Of a DNA stretch of 64,000 nt, positions 29,980-50,344 are shown piece after piece. Each line of letters opens with the position of its first letter. Position 1 is the first letter of the stretch. This DNA is from Nonomuraea antri (GTDB taxonomy: Bacteria > Actinomycetota > Actinomycetes > Streptosporangiales > Streptosporangiaceae). The position numbers and the translations under genes are program-made. The notes under the pieces are model-generated. The model was not told the origin of the DNA. It saw nothing but the letters and a program-made list of their open reading frames with translations, and did not search any database. Location: contig NZ_JABCPZ010000005.1 of the NCBI RefSeq assembly GCF_013283785.1, forward strand, positions 54,515 through 118,514, given 5' to 3'.

Positions 29980-30008
29980 TGGACAGGCGTGTGCCGTTCG
30001 GCTACACT
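29980..30008 (+). promoter_or_regulatory. rpoBC promoter
   Basis: TGGACA (29980-29985) and TACACT (30003-30008) have 17-bp spacing. The following CCCCTTTGCGCTGCCCTTTGA tract resembles one I recall after rpoB promoters of Streptomyces. The rest of the 436-nt gap (29677-30112) contains no gene that I can support; a TTGACG at 29919 lacks a good -10. Confidence 0.7.
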
Positions 30009-30112
30009 GCCCCTTTGCGCTGCCCTTTGACGACCCGCTCCGCTTGCTCACGTTGCGAGGTTGTCTGGCGTGCGTGTAGTCAGTCCGCCGCGAGCCCTCG
30101 GAAGGACATCTG

Positions 30113-33583
<3,471 letters not shown>

Positions 33584-33600
33584 GGGGGAGATCGCACAAA

Positions 33601-37476
<3,876 letters not shown>

Positions 37477-37487
37477 GTCGGGCTTAA

Positions 37488-37527
37488 CGAAACGCCCGGT
37501 TCCCTCTCGGGGGAGCCGGGCGTTTCG
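37488..37527 (+). terminator. rpoBC terminator
   Basis: A 12-bp perfect stem CGAAACGCCCGG/CCGGGCGTTTCG has an internal extension TTCCC/GGGGA. It separates rpoBC from the convergent FHA operon. Confidence 0.85.
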
Positions 37528-37556
37528 GCGTTCCGGGCATGTCTGGGTTCCGGGTA

Positions 37557-37919
37557 TCAGAGCATCGCGCCGATCGTGTCCTTGAGCTTGGCGACCGCCT
37601 CCGTCACGGCCGTCACGCTGCCCGCCGACGTGGTCAACGCGTTGAGGAAGGCGGTGAGCCGCTTGGGGCTGGGCCGGCCGCCGTCCACCTCCTCGCGCAG
37701 CAGCTCGACCGCGTCACCCGCGCCCTCGGGGTCGGCCAGCTCGGCGCGGTGCCCGGCGACCGCGGCCTCCAGCTGCCGCACCAGGGTCTGCAACTGCGCC
37801 GGCGCGCCCATGTTGACGTAGGCGGTGTTGCCGGAGCCGCCGATGTTGTTGCCCTGTCCGGACAGGTTGTCGATGCGGATGCTCTCCCCGCGCGGCCAGG
37901 TGTCGTCGCGATCCCTCAT
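37557..37919 (-). CDS. Small DUF5955-like protein with N-terminal Gly/Asn-rich motif
   Basis: The 120-residue product starts with a charged stretch and the motif IRIDNLSGQGNNIGGSGN (14-31). A helical body follows (LQTLVRQLEAAVAGHR, a conserved-looking DGGRPSPKRLTAFLNALTTSAGSVTAVTEAVAKLK). The helical part resembles DUF5955 (tentative). The motif is repeated at the C-terminus of the upstream FHA protein, whose stop overlaps this start by 4 nt (ATGA). The pairing suggests that the two proteins associate through the shared motif. The function is unknown. Confidence 0.75.
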   Translation of the reverse strand: MRDRDDTWPRGESIRIDNLSGQGNNIGGSGNTAYVNMGAPAQLQTLVRQLEAAVAGHRAELADPEGAGDAVELLREEVDGGRPSPKRLTAFLNALTTSAGSVTAVTEAVAKLKDTIGAML

Positions 37920-39733
37920 GTGTCGCCGCCTTTCGTGTTGGTGACGGTCGAGCGGTTGTTGCTGCCGCCGATGTTGTGGCCCTGCCCGGAGACGCTGCCG
38001 ATGCGGATGGTCTTGTTGTTGATGATCTGGGTCAGCCGGTCGGCGGCCTCGCCGGTGTCGATGTTGTGGTCGGCCAGGAACCGGCTGACGCCCTTGAAGA
38101 TCGCCTCGTGCACGACCTTGTCGAACATCTCGGCGTCCCTGGCGATGAAGAAGCGCCGCATGTCGTCACCCATGGCCAGCTCGCGCACGCTCAGGCCGGC
38201 GCCGTAGTCGTACAGGCCGCGGCTGAGGATGACCGCGCGGTCCTCGCGGGCCTGGCGGCGCCTGGCCGCCGTCCGCGCCCACCGGGCCGCCACCCGCCGC
38301 GGCGCGGTGAGCAGCAGCGGGACGGCACGCGCCGCGCCCAGGCTCACCGCGACGGCCAGTCCGGTACGCACGTCGGGCGACACCCGGTCCACCGCGAAGT
38401 ACTCCGGCCGCAGCGGCGGCAGCACGAACGTCGAGCCCTCCAGGAACAGCGAGCGGCGCAGCCGCACCGCCCTGATGAAGACGGTCACCATGAGCTGCCC
38501 GCCCCAGCCCAGCACCTCCACGCTCAGGTACGCCCGCGCCGACGACTCCGGCGCCCGTGACACCGCCCTGACCAGCTCGGGATCGGCCGTGGACACCGGG
38601 GGCGCGAGCGGCTCGGGCAGGAGCTGGGGCGCGTTGTTGACGTCCACCCCGTTGATGAACAGCCGCTCGCCCAGCCGCAGGTTGGGCAGCCCGGTGGCGG
38701 AGATCTCCGCGGCCAGGTAGCCGTGCACGTCGTCGGAGTGGAACGGCAGGGGCGGCCGGTCCTTCTTGGCGGCCTTGGTGATGTCGAAGGCGAACGACCA
38801 CCGGTCGTGGGCGTACCCGCTGCCGGCGAACGGCAGATAGTCGGTGAAGACCACGACGTTCCCGCGCTGAGCGCGCACGAGCCGCTCGATGCCGCGCCTG
38901 GTCTCCGGGCCCATCGGGGACGGCGCCCTGGACGGGCTGAAGCGGCGGCTGGACATGCGCCTGCCCAGCACCACCACCCGCTGGTGGAACAGGTGCGTGG
39001 CGGTCACCAGCCAGGCCAGGGCCAGCGGGACCAGCGCGAAGACCCCCAGCTTCAGCACGGCGGGCACGGCGTCGCGCGGGCCGTCCAGATCGGGCAGCAG
39101 GCCGGACAGCCCGGTGGCCAGGACCCCGAGCGTGGCGCAGGCGATGAGCAGGAGCAGCAGGTCGCGGGCCGCGCGGTGCCGCTCGGCGGCCAGCGCGTGC
39201 TTGACCACGGCGGGCAGGTCCACGCCGTAGGCGGGGGCGCAGGCCCGGTACGGATGGCCCAGGGTCTCCTGGATGACGAGCTGGCCGAACGACTCGTCGA
39301 TGTATCCGGCGGCGCACAGGTAACGGGTGGTGTTGGTGGGGCGCTGGATGGGCGCCGAGGTGGTCGCGTGCTCCTCGGCCACCTGGTGGACCCGCCCGTT
39401 CGCGTCAGGCCCGGGCATGTGCGGCTGGGGCTCCGTGCCCTCGACGCGCAGGATGGCCTCCACGCCGCCCAGACGCACCTGCTGGCCGACCGCGACCGGT
39501 ACCGGGTGTTCCACCTTGGCCCCGTTCACCCAGGTGCCGTTGGTGGACCCGCAGTCCGTGATCCACGTCGAGCCGCCCGCCAGCCAGATCCTGGCGTGCC
39601 GCCGGCTGATCACCTCGGAGTCGATCAGCAGCTCGGCCGCCCGGCCGATCTCGGCCGGCCGCTCCCGTACGGGGATGCGCCGCCCGTGCAGCTCCGGCGG
39701 CCGGGTGATGAACAGTTCGAACGACGGCGGCAT
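37916..39733 (-). CDS. FHA-domain membrane protein with C-terminal Gly/Asn-rich motif
   Basis: The 605-residue product has an N-terminal FHA phosphothreonine-binding domain (about 5-97: IGRAAELLIDSEVISRRHARIW, then GSTNGTWVNG), a linker, two membrane helices (about 190-212 and 227-247) and a large domain of unknown type (250-560; FTDYLPFAGSGYAHDRWSFAFD). It ends with IRIGSVSGQGHNIGGSNN (576-593). The short motif is shared (13 of 18 identities) with the N-terminus of the co-translated small protein. FHA domains read Ser/Thr-kinase phosphorylation, so the protein could couple a kinase signal to the partner. No kinase is adjacent. Confidence 0.82.
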   Translation of the reverse strand: MPPSFELFITRPPELHGRRIPVRERPAEIGRAAELLIDSEVISRRHARIWLAGGSTWITDCGSTNGTWVNGAKVEHPVPVAVGQQVRLGGVEAILRVEGTEPQPHMPGPDANGRVHQVAEEHATTSAPIQRPTNTTRYLCAAGYIDESFGQLVIQETLGHPYRACAPAYGVDLPAVVKHALAAERHRAARDLLLLLIACATLGVLATGLSGLLPDLDGPRDAVPAVLKLGVFALVPLALAWLVTATHLFHQRVVVLGRRMSSRRFSPSRAPSPMGPETRRGIERLVRAQRGNVVVFTDYLPFAGSGYAHDRWSFAFDITKAAKKDRPPLPFHSDDVHGYLAAEISATGLPNLRLGERLFINGVDVNNAPQLLPEPLAPPVSTADPELVRAVSRAPESSARAYLSVEVLGWGGQLMVTVFIRAVRLRRSLFLEGSTFVLPPLRPEYFAVDRVSPDVRTGLAVAVSLGAARAVPLLLTAPRRVAARWARTAARRRQAREDRAVILSRGLYDYGAGLSVRELAMGDDMRRFFIARDAEMFDKVVHEAIFKGVSRFLADHNIDTGEAADRLTQIINNKTIRIGSVSGQGHNIGGSNNRSTVTNTKGGDT

Positions 39734-39979
39734 GCGTCATCCCTCCCGGCAGGGGTCGAGGTGACCGTAGTGCGCCAGGGGGCCGCAGCGCGTCAGAGAG
39801 CGCCCTGGGGAAAGCCCTGGGGTCCGCCCCGCGACGGGCGGCTTCGGGCCTCACTTGGGCGAACCTGGCGCGAAGTGTGCCAGGGTGCGGATATCATGTC
39901 GGCGGCGCTATGGACGGGCGAGAAGACCGCAGGCCCCGGCGACACGGAGTGGCAAAGCTCATGGCTCTGCCGCGCCGTT

Positions 39980-40008
39980 TTGACGTGTCGACTGGGCCTG
40001 GGTAGTCT
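39980..40008 (+). promoter_or_regulatory. str operon promoter (rpsL)
   Basis: TTGACG (39980-39985) and TAGTCT (40003-40008) have 17-bp spacing, giving a start near 40015 and a leader of about 230 nt before rpsL. The rest of the gap from 39734 contains no gene that I can support. Confidence 0.7.
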
Positions 40009-40243
40009 TGAGCTTCGTGCCCGTCTCTAGCGGGCTCTCGGCTGTGCGCTCATACCCGTTAGGGGAGCGCAGGCTGGCCTCTCAGGCTCGCAAGTCCTCG
40101 CGGATGTGTCTGTGTGAACAGCGCGACACGCCCGAGCGCGGGGGCACCGAGATGAGGAAAAACAGCAGGTCATGACACCGGCAGAACCTGCGAAACGCAA
40201 GACCCATGACGTAGCACCGGCCAAGGCACGAAACGGAGTGGCA

Positions 40244-40618
40244 GTGCCCACTATTCAGCAGTTGGTCCGCAAGGGCCGGCAGGACAAGGTCTCCAAGACC
40301 AAGACTCCTGCCCTCAAGGGGAGTCCGCAGCGGCGCGGCGTGTGCCAGCGCGTTTACACCACGACTCCGAAGAAGCCCAACTCGGCACTGCGCAAGGTGG
40401 CCCGCGTTCGGCTCACGAACGGCATCGAGGTCACGGCCTACATTCCTGGTGTGGGCCACAACCTGCAGGAGCACTCCATCGTGCTCGTGCGTGGCGGTCG
40501 TGTGAAGGACCTGCCTGGTGTTCGCTACAAGATCATCCGCGGTTCGCTCGACACCCAGGGTGTCCGCAACCGCAAGCAGGCCCGTAGCCGCTACGGCGCG
40601 AAGAGGGAGAAGAGCTAA
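40244..40618 (+). CDS. rpsL: 30S ribosomal protein S12
   Basis: The 124-residue decoding-centre protein has [12 protein letters not shown] and [11 protein letters not shown]43 and K88, the streptomycin-resistance positions, are wild type. GTG 40244 gives the canonical [12 protein letters not shown] start and has ACGGAG upstream. It is first of the str operon; rpsG starts 2 nt after the stop. Confidence 0.98.
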   Translation: MPTIQQLVRKGRQDKVSKTKTPALKGSPQRRGVCQRVYTTTPKKPNSALRKVARVRLTNGIEVTAYIPGVGHNLQEHSIVLVRGGRVKDLPGVRYKIIRGSLDTQGVRNRKQARSRYGAKREKS

Positions 40619-40620
40619 CA

Positions 40621-41091
40621 ATGCCTCGTAAGGGTTCTCCTGGCCGTCGTCAGCTCATGTCTGACCCGGTTTACAGCTCGCCGCTGGTCACCGCTCTGAT
40701 CAACAAGGTGCTCCTCGACGGCAAGCGTTCCATCGCGCAGTCGATCGTCTACGGCGCCCTCGAAGGCTGCAGGGAGAAGACGGGCAACGACCCGGTCGTC
40801 ACCCTCAAGCGCGCGCTTGACAACGTCAAGCCCACCCTCGAGGTCCGCAGCCGTCGCGTCGGTGGCGCGACCTACCAGGTGCCGGTCGAGGTGCGCGCCG
40901 CGCGCAGCACCACCCTGGCCCTGCGCTGGCTGGTGCAGTACTCCCGCGCCCGCCGCGAGAAGACCATGACCGAGCGCCTCATGAACGAGCTCCTCGACGC
41001 CAGCAACGGCCTCGGGGCGAGCGTCAAGAAGCGCGAGGACACCCACAAGATGGCCGAGTCCAACAAGGCCTTCGCCCACTACCGCTGGTAA
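40621..41091 (+). CDS. rpsG: 30S ribosomal protein S7
   Basis: The 156-residue protein nucleates the head of the 30S subunit and binds 16S rRNA near the E and P sites. The length and motifs ([40 protein letters not shown]) are standard. The SD (GAGGGAGA) lies inside the rpsL end. Confidence 0.98.
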   Translation: MPRKGSPGRRQLMSDPVYSSPLVTALINKVLLDGKRSIAQSIVYGALEGCREKTGNDPVVTLKRALDNVKPTLEVRSRRVGGATYQVPVEVRAARSTTLALRWLVQYSRARREKTMTERLMNELLDASNGLGASVKKREDTHKMAESNKAFAHYRW

Positions 41092-41127
41092 CAGCGGGTT
41101 CGACGAGACGACGAGGACGCGAGAGAA

Positions 41128-43227
<2,100 letters not shown>

Positions 43228-43264
43228 TCTCCGCTGCCAAGCGGAACCTACGAGTTCCGGCCCT

Positions 43265-43290
43265 GGTGGGGTGGCGAGAGTCACCCCACC
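43265..43290 (+). promoter_or_regulatory. Hairpin between fusA and tuf
   Basis: A perfect 9-bp stem GGTGGGGTG/CACCCCACC has an 8-nt loop, within a 135-nt spacer. It may partly terminate or process the str transcript. A separate tuf promoter was not evident. Confidence 0.5.
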
Positions 43291-43362
43291 GCCTAGGGGT
43301 TCGGGTTTACCCGGGCCCGAGTGTGTAGACGAAAGTCAGTCAGATTCTCAAGGAGAGAACCA

Positions 43363-44556
<1,194 letters not shown>

Positions 44557-44571
44557 TACCGATCGTCGGGG

Positions 44572-44607
44572 CGGCGGTCGGCCCCAAATCACAGGGGCCG
44601 ACCGCCG
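44572..44607 (+). terminator. tuf terminator
   Basis: A perfect 14-bp stem CGGCGGTCGGCCCC/GGGGCCGACCGCCG has an 8-nt loop and lacks a T-run, a common form in high-GC actinomycetes. Confidence 0.75.
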
Positions 44608-44671
44608 AACCACGAGAGGGGTGGGAAGAGATTCCCGCCCACCCGGCTCCACGGGAAAGCCGTGATCTAGC

Positions 44672-44708
44672 AGTCACTTCGGTCCGACGCACAGTGACCG
44701 AAGTAACT
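44672..44708 (+). promoter_or_regulatory. Hairpin in the S10 operon leader region
   Basis: AGTCACTTCGGTC pairs with GACCGAAGTAACT (12 of 13 positions) around an 11-nt loop. It lies 134 nt upstream of rpsJ and could be part of the S10 leader, although an L4-type leader is not established in this group. Confidence 0.45.
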
Positions 44709-44841
44709 GCAGGATCACGGAAGAAATGGCAGATCATCAGCGTCTGTCTCCTGGGGCCACGCGGGCTCGGCCCGCACCAGAACAGCGGCAACCTGCCGCA
44801 CGATACTTTTTCAGACGACAGCGAAGGACACCGAGGCCACT

Positions 44842-45150
44842 ATGGCGGGACAGAAGATCCGCATCCGGCTTAAGGCCTATGACCACGAGGTCATCGACAG
44901 CTCGGCCAAGAAGATCGTCGAGACGGTGACGCGGACTGGCGCGAAGGTCGCGGGCCCGGTGCCGCTGCCGACCGAGAAGAACGTGTACTGCGTCATCCGC
45001 TCGCCGCACAAGTACAAGGACAGCCGCGAGCACTTCGAGATGCGCACGCACAAGCGGCTGATTGACATCATCGACCCGACCCCCAAGACGGTCGACTCGC
45101 TCATGCGACTCGACCTCCCCGCGGGTGTCGACATTTCGATCAAGCTCTGA
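44842..45150 (+). CDS. rpsJ: 30S ribosomal protein S10
   Basis: The 102-residue protein is part of the 30S head and is also NusE, a transcription antitermination partner. It has the canonical [22 protein letters not shown] and [12 protein letters not shown]. It opens the S10 operon; rplC follows after 14 nt. Confidence 0.98.
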   Translation: MAGQKIRIRLKAYDHEVIDSSAKKIVETVTRTGAKVAGPVPLPTEKNVYCVIRSPHKYKDSREHFEMRTHKRLIDIIDPTPKTVDSLMRLDLPAGVDISIKL

Positions 45151-45164
45151 GGGAACGCACTGAC

Positions 45165-45818
45165 ATGGCTAAGACGATCAAGGGCGTCCTGGGCAAGAAG
45201 CTCGGCATGACCCAGGTCTTCGACGCGGACAACCGGATGGTGCCGGTCACCGTGGTCGAGGCCGGTCCGTGCGTGGTGACCCGCGTCCGCACCGCTGAGA
45301 AGGACGGCTACTCCGCCATCCAGCTCGGCTTCGGGCAGGTCGACCCCAGGAAGGTCAACAAGCCGCTCGGCGACTACCTGCGTAAGCACGACATCACCCC
45401 GCGCCGTTACTTCGCGGAGATCCGCACCGACGACGCGAGCGACTACACCCTCGGCCAGGAGCTGCTGGCCGACACCTTCGAGGCCGGCCAGTTCGTCGAC
45501 GTGACGGGCAAGAGCAAGGGCAAGGGCTTCGCCGGTGTCATGAAGCGGCACGGCTTCGGTGGTCTGGGCGCGTCGCACGGTACGCAGCGCAAGCACCGCT
45601 CGCCGGGTTCCATCGGTGGCTGCGCCACCCCGGGCCGCGTTTTCAAGGGTCTGCGCATGGCTGGTCGGATGGGTAACGTCCGCACCACCGTCCAGAGCCT
45701 GAAGGTTCACGCCGTGGACGCCGAGAAGGGCCTCATCCTCATCAAGGGTGCGATCCCCGGCGCCAACGGCAGCCTGGTCCTCGTCCGCACCGCTGCCAAG
45801 AAGGGGGCTGCCAAGTGA
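45165..45818 (+). CDS. rplC: 50S ribosomal protein L3
   Basis: The 217-residue protein begins [15 protein letters not shown] and carries the conserved central loop that reaches the peptidyl-transferase centre ([13 protein letters not shown]). The ATG follows GAGGGAACG. The stop overlaps the GTG of rplD by 4 nt. Confidence 0.98.
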   Translation: MAKTIKGVLGKKLGMTQVFDADNRMVPVTVVEAGPCVVTRVRTAEKDGYSAIQLGFGQVDPRKVNKPLGDYLRKHDITPRRYFAEIRTDDASDYTLGQELLADTFEAGQFVDVTGKSKGKGFAGVMKRHGFGGLGASHGTQRKHRSPGSIGGCATPGRVFKGLRMAGRMGNVRTTVQSLKVHAVDAEKGLILIKGAIPGANGSLVLVRTAAKKGAAK

Positions 45819-46462
45819 GCACCACTGTTGACGTCCTCGACGCCAGCGGCGCCAAGACCGGCACCGTCGACCTTCCCGAAGACATCTTCGGCGCCAAGGT
45901 CAACGTGCCGCTGATCCACCAGGTGGTCGTGGCCCAGCTCGCCGCTCGCCGGCAGGGCACCCACAAGGCCAAGACCCGTGGTGAGGTCTCCGGCGGCGGC
46001 AAGAAGCCGTACCGCCAGAAGGGCACCGGCCGCGCCCGTCAGGGCTCGACCCGCGCGCCGCAGTTCACCGGCGGTGGCACCGTCCACGGCCCGGTTCCGC
46101 GTGACTACTCGCAGCGGACGCCCAAGAAGATGAAGGCCGCCGCCCTGCGTGGCGCCCTCTCCGACAGGGCCGGCGGCGGTCGCGTCCACGTGGTCAGCAC
46201 GCTGGTCAGCGGGGAGACCCCCAAGACCAAGGCTGCCCTGGAGGCCCTGCGCAAGATCACCCAGGCTCCGCGCGTCCTCGTCGTGGTCGACGAGACCGAC
46301 GAGCTCACCTGGCTGAGCCTGCGCAACGCTCCCGAGGTCCACCTGCTGGACGCCGGGCAGCTCAACACCTACGACGTGCTCGTGTACGACGACGTGGTCT
46401 TCACCCAGGAGGCCTACCACCAGGTCGTGGCGCGGCTTAGTGGCGGGAAGGAAGACGCCTGA
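45815..46462 (+). CDS. rplD: 50S ribosomal protein L4
   Basis: The 215-residue protein lines the exit tunnel; its loop [29 protein letters not shown] is intact, as in macrolide-sensitive strains. GTG 45815 overlaps rplC, and rplW overlaps by one base (TGATG). Confidence 0.98.
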   Translation: MSTTVDVLDASGAKTGTVDLPEDIFGAKVNVPLIHQVVVAQLAARRQGTHKAKTRGEVSGGGKKPYRQKGTGRARQGSTRAPQFTGGGTVHGPVPRDYSQRTPKKMKAAALRGALSDRAGGGRVHVVSTLVSGETPKTKAALEALRKITQAPRVLVVVDETDELTWLSLRNAPEVHLLDAGQLNTYDVLVYDDVVFTQEAYHQVVARLSGGKEDA

Positions 46463-46764
46463 TGGAGAAGATCGCCGACCCGCGCGACATCATCATCAAG
46501 CCGGTCGTCTCTGAGAAGAGCTACGGCCTGATCGATGAGAACAACAAGTACACGTTCCTGGTGAAGAAGACCGCGAACAAGACCGAGGTCAAGATCGCCG
46601 TTGAGCAGATCTTCGGGGTCAAGGTCACCAGCGTGAACACCATCAACCGGCAGGGCAAGCGCAAGCGCACCCGGTCCGGTTACGGCAAGCGTCCCGACAC
46701 CAAGCGCGCGATCGTGAGCCTGGTCGAGGGCGATCGGATCGACATCTTCGGTCAGATCGGCTAG
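46462..46764 (+). CDS. rplW: 50S ribosomal protein L23
   Basis: The 100-residue protein sits at the tunnel exit and binds trigger factor and SRP. Signatures are [12 protein letters not shown] and [27 protein letters not shown] 108-nt spacer with a weak GCCCGCCG/CGGCGGGC hairpin follows. Confidence 0.97.
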   Translation: MEKIADPRDIIIKPVVSEKSYGLIDENNKYTFLVKKTANKTEVKIAVEQIFGVKVTSVNTINRQGKRKRTRSGYGKRPDTKRAIVSLVEGDRIDIFGQIG

Positions 46765-46872
46765 CAGCGCCATAGATAGGAAAGCGGTCCGAAAGGCCCG
46801 CCGAGGGACGAGACCGTCGCACTCCGGTGCGGCGGGCTCACCCATGTAACCGACGAAGGATGAACGAAAAAG

Positions 46873-47709
46873 ATGGGCATCCGTAAGTACAAGCCGACGA
46901 CTCCGGGTCGCCGCGGATCGAGTGTCTCGGACTTCTCCGAGATCACCCGCAGCACGCCGGAGAAGTCGCTGCTTGCGCCCCTTCACAGCAAGGGCGGCCG
47001 CAACGTACACGGCCGGGTCACCGCTCGCCACCAGGGCGGCGGTCACAAGCGCGCCTACCGGATCATCGACTTCCGTAGGCATGACAAGGACGGCATTCCG
47101 GCGAAGGTCGCTCACATCGAGTACGACCCGAACCGCACCGCCAATATTGCTCTGCTGCACTACGCCGACGGTGAGAAGCGCTACATCATCGCGCCGACCG
47201 GCCTCAAGCAGGGCGACCGCATCGAGAACGGCCCCGGGGCCGACATCAAGCCGGGCAACTGCCTGCCGCTGCGCAACATCCCGACCGGTACCTTCATCCA
47301 CGCGGTGGAGCTCCGTCCGGGCGGTGGCGCCAAGCTCGGCCGTTCCGCTGGCGCTCAGATTCAGCTGCTCGCCAAGGAAGGCCAGTACGCCACGCTGCGT
47401 ATGCCGTCCGGCGAAATGCGCATGGTCGACGTGCGCTGCCGCGCGACGGTGGGTCAGGTCGGCAACGCCGAGCAGGCCAACATCAACTGGGGCAAGGCCG
47501 GCCGTATGCGGTGGAAGGGCAAGCGCCCGACCGTCCGCGGTGTCGCCATGAACCCCGTCGACCACCCGCACGGTGGTGGTGAGGGTAAGACCTCCGGTGG
47601 TCGTCACCCGGTGAACCCCAAGGGCAAGCCCGAGGGCCGTACCCGTCAGGCGAACAAGGCCAGCGACAGGCTGATCATCCGCCGTCGGTCCAAGAGGAAG
47701 AAGCGGTAG
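46873..47709 (+). CDS. rplB: 50S ribosomal protein L2
   Basis: The 278-residue protein is needed for peptidyl-transferase activity. Signature [21 protein letters not shown] holds the conserved His of the catalytic-site region. The N-terminal [14 protein letters not shown] is canonical. AGGATGAACGAAAAAG precedes the ATG. Confidence 0.98.
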   Translation: MGIRKYKPTTPGRRGSSVSDFSEITRSTPEKSLLAPLHSKGGRNVHGRVTARHQGGGHKRAYRIIDFRRHDKDGIPAKVAHIEYDPNRTANIALLHYADGEKRYIIAPTGLKQGDRIENGPGADIKPGNCLPLRNIPTGTFIHAVELRPGGGAKLGRSAGAQIQLLAKEGQYATLRMPSGEMRMVDVRCRATVGQVGNAEQANINWGKAGRMRWKGKRPTVRGVAMNPVDHPHGGGEGKTSGGRHPVNPKGKPEGRTRQANKASDRLIIRRRSKRKKR

Positions 47710-47720
47710 GAGCAGCCGAA

Positions 47721-47999
47721 ATGCCACGTAGCCTTAAGAAGGGTCCCTTCGTGGACGACCACCTTCAGAAGAAGGTGGACGCCCAGAACGAGAAGGGCAC
47801 CAAGAACGTCATCAAGACGTGGTCGCGGCGCTCCATGATCGTCCCCGACATGCTCGGGCACACGATCGCCGTGCACGACGGCCGCAAGCACGTCCCGGTG
47901 TTCGTCACCGAGTCGATGATCGGTCACAAGCTCGGAGAGTTCGCCCCCACGCGGACGTTCCGCAGCCACGTCAAGGAAGACCGCCGCAGCCGGCGATAA
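47721..47999 (+). CDS. rpsS: 30S ribosomal protein S19
   Basis: The 92-residue head protein contacts the A-site finger. It begins [14 protein letters not shown] and has [23 protein letters not shown]. It lies 11 nt after rplB. Confidence 0.98.
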   Translation: MPRSLKKGPFVDDHLQKKVDAQNEKGTKNVIKTWSRRSMIVPDMLGHTIAVHDGRKHVPVFVTESMIGHKLGEFAPTRTFRSHVKEDRRSRR

Positions 48000-48027
48000 G
48001 CCTTCAGAAGCATTAGAGGAGTAAGCG

Positions 48028-48381
48028 ATGGAAGCCAGGGCTCAGGCGCGGTTCGTCCGCGTCACGCCCCTCAAGGCCCGCCGCGTGGTGGACCTTATTC
48101 GCGGGCTGCCCGCTTCGGAGGCGCAGGCCGTGCTGCAGTTCGCTCCCCAGTCGGCGAGCGAGCCGATCTACAAGGTGCTGTCGAGCGCCATGGCGAACGC
48201 AGAGCACAACTTCAACCTCGACCCGGCCACGCTCGTCGTGAGCCGTGCCTGGGTCGATGAGGGCCCGACGCTGAAGCGGTTCCGCCCGCGTGCCCAGGGT
48301 CGTGCCTATCGGATCAACAAGCGGACGAGCCACATCACCGTGATCGTGGAATCGCGCGAGCCGAAGGGAAGGACCCGATAG
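48028..48381 (+). CDS. rplV: 50S ribosomal protein L22
   Basis: The 117-residue tunnel protein has [11 protein letters not shown] and the beta-hairpin tip region ([21 protein letters not shown]) of normal length, without the loop changes seen in macrolide resistance. Its stop overlaps the GTG of rpsC by one base. Confidence 0.97.
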   Translation: MEARAQARFVRVTPLKARRVVDLIRGLPASEAQAVLQFAPQSASEPIYKVLSSAMANAEHNFNLDPATLVVSRAWVDEGPTLKRFRPRAQGRAYRINKRTSHITVIVESREPKGRTR

Positions 48382-49223
48382 TGGGCCAGAAGGTTAACCC
48401 GCACGGGTTCCGCCTCGGCATCACGACCGACTTCAAGAGCCGGTGGTACGCCGACAAGCTGTACAAGTCGTACGTCGCCGAGGACGTGGCGATCCGTCGC
48501 ATGCTGCAGAAGGGCATGGAGCGGGCCGGCATCTCCAAGGTCGAGATCGAGCGCACCACGGACCGCGTGCAGGTGGACATCCACACCGCGCGTCCCGGCA
48601 TCGTGATCGGCCGCCGCGGCGCCGAGGCCGACCGCATCCGCGGCGACCTCGAGAAGCTGACCAAGAAGCAGGTCCAGCTCAACATCCTCGAGGTGAAGAA
48701 CCCGGAGATCGACGCTCAGCTCGTCGCTCAGGGTGTCGCCGAGCAGCTGTCGAGCCGTGTCTCGTTCCGCCGTGCCATGCGCAAGGCGATGCAGTCCGCC
48801 ATGAAGTCCGGCGCCAAGGGCATCCGTGTCCAGTGCTCCGGTCGTCTCGGCGGCGCTGAGATGTCGCGGTCGGAGTTCTACCGTGAGGGTCGCGTGCCGC
48901 TGCACACCCTTCGCGCGGACATCGACTACGGCTTCTACGAGGCCCGTACCACCTTCGGCCGCATCGGCGTGAAGGTGTGGATCTACAAGGGCGAGGCTCC
49001 GACGAGCCGCGCCGAGCGCGAGGCGGCCGCCGCCGGCGCTCGTGCCGGCCAGCGTCGTGAGCGTGACGACCGTCGGGGTGGCGGCGAGCGTCCCCGCCGC
49101 GGTGGCGCCGGTGGCGCCCGCCGTGGTGGCGGCCGTGGCGACCGCGCCCCCAGGACTGAGGCCGCCGCACAGGCTGCCCCCGAGACCGGCCCGGCTGCGC
49201 AGCCGGGTGCTGAAGGGAGCTGA
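48381..49223 (+). CDS. rpsC: 30S ribosomal protein S3
   Basis: The 280-residue protein has the KH domain ([26 protein letters not shown]) and the mRNA-entry C-domain. A tail of about 65 residues is rich in Arg, Gly and Ala (from residue 215), longer than in E. coli (233 residues) but usual for actinomycetes. GTG 48381 is coupled to rplV. Confidence 0.97.
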   Translation: MGQKVNPHGFRLGITTDFKSRWYADKLYKSYVAEDVAIRRMLQKGMERAGISKVEIERTTDRVQVDIHTARPGIVIGRRGAEADRIRGDLEKLTKKQVQLNILEVKNPEIDAQLVAQGVAEQLSSRVSFRRAMRKAMQSAMKSGAKGIRVQCSGRLGGAEMSRSEFYREGRVPLHTLRADIDYGFYEARTTFGRIGVKVWIYKGEAPTSRAEREAAAAGARAGQRRERDDRRGGGERPRRGGAGGARRGGGRGDRAPRTEAAAQAAPETGPAAQPGAEGS

Positions 49224-49225
49224 CC

Positions 49226-49645
49226 ATGCTGATCCCGCGCAGGGTCAAGCACCGCAAGCAGCACCGGCCCGACCGCAGTGGCGCCGCCAAGGGCGGCACC
49301 AGGGTCACGTTCGGTGAGTTCGGCATTCAGGCGATTGAGCACTCCTACGTGACCAACCGCCAGATCGAGTCGGCTCGTATCGCGATGACCCGCCACATCA
49401 AGCGTGGCGGCAAGGTGTGGATCAACATCTACCCCGACCGTCCCCTCACCAAGAAGCCTGCCGAGACCCGCATGGGTTCCGGTAAGGGTTCGCCGGAGTG
49501 GTGGATCGCCAACGTCAAGCCCGGACGCGTGATGTTCGAGCTGTCCGGTGTCGCCGAGCCGATTGCTCGTGAGGCGCTCACCAGGGCGATCCACAAGCTG
49601 CCGATGAAGTGCAAGATCGTAAAGCGTGAAGTGGGTGAGGCGTGA
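49226..49645 (+). CDS. rplP: 50S ribosomal protein L16
   Basis: The 139-residue protein organises the A-site tRNA end and carries the [22 protein letters not shown] signature. Its start follows the rpsC stop by 2 nt, with GAAGGGAGC as SD. Confidence 0.98.
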   Translation: MLIPRRVKHRKQHRPDRSGAAKGGTRVTFGEFGIQAIEHSYVTNRQIESARIAMTRHIKRGGKVWINIYPDRPLTKKPAETRMGSGKGSPEWWIANVKPGRVMFELSGVAEPIAREALTRAIHKLPMKCKIVKREVGEA

Positions 49646-49881
49646 TGGCTAAGGGCCTGACCGCCGGCGAGCTGCGAGTGGAGGACCAGGACACCCTGGT
49701 CCAGAAGCTCAAGGAAGCCAAGGAGGAGCTGTTCAACCTCCGCTTCCAGGCGGCGACCGGTCAGTTGGAGAGCCATGGGCGGCTGCGCGCCGTCCGCCGC
49801 GAGATCGCCCGTATCTACACCGTGATGCGCGAGCGTGAGCTCGGGATCGTCACGGTCGAGAAGGAGACGAGCGATGGCTGA
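49645..49881 (+). CDS. rpmC: 50S ribosomal protein L29
   Basis: The 78-residue protein lies near the tunnel exit. It has [35 protein letters not shown] 49645 overlaps the rplP stop (TGATG); GTG 49642 in the same frame is an alternative. Its 3' end overlaps rpsQ by 8 nt. Confidence 0.96.
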   Translation: MAKGLTAGELRVEDQDTLVQKLKEAKEELFNLRFQAATGQLESHGRLRAVRREIARIYTVMRERELGIVTVEKETSDG

Positions 49882-50152
49882 GAACGAGACCACCACTGAG
49901 GCGCGGAACTTCCGCAAGGTCCGTGAGGGCCTGGTCGTCAGCGACAAGATGGACAAGACCGTCGTCGTCGCCGTCGAGGACCGCGTCAAGCACCGTCTGT
50001 ACGGCAAGGTCATCCGCCGTACGACCAAGTACAAGGCGCACGACGAGGCCAACGCCTGTGGCGTCGGCGACCGCGTGCTGCTGATGGAGACCCGCCCCCT
50101 CTCCGCCACCAAGCGGTGGAGGGTCGTGGAGATCCTCGAGAAGGCGAAGTAA
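49874..50152 (+). CDS. rpsQ: 30S ribosomal protein S17
   Basis: The 92-residue OB-fold protein binds 16S rRNA early in assembly. Signatures are [17 protein letters not shown] and [20 protein letters not shown]. The start lies within the end of rpmC, preceded by AAGGAGACG. A spacer of 192 nt follows. Confidence 0.97.
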   Translation: MAENETTTEARNFRKVREGLVVSDKMDKTVVVAVEDRVKHRLYGKVIRRTTKYKAHDEANACGVGDRVLLMETRPLSATKRWRVVEILEKAK

Positions 50153-50180
50153 CTTCCCTCCTCGGATATACCGCGCCTCG

Positions 50181-50201
50181 TGGGGGCTCTCAGAGCCCCC
50201 A
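50181..50201 (+). terminator. Hairpin after rpsQ
   Basis: An 8-bp perfect stem TGGGGGCT/AGCCCCCA has a 5-nt loop. With further GC hairpins up to about 50280 it may divide the S10 part from the spc part (rplN onward). Confidence 0.6.
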
Positions 50202-50344
50202 TGACGGCGTCCAAGGACGCGGGGGTCTCACGACCCTCGCGTCGCCTGCGGTGCGGCCCCTACGGGGGCTGTGGCCGGAGGAACAAGACAATGACAGGTT
50301 CCGCCAGGCTCAGAAATGAGAACCGGCGCGACTAAGGAGAAATC

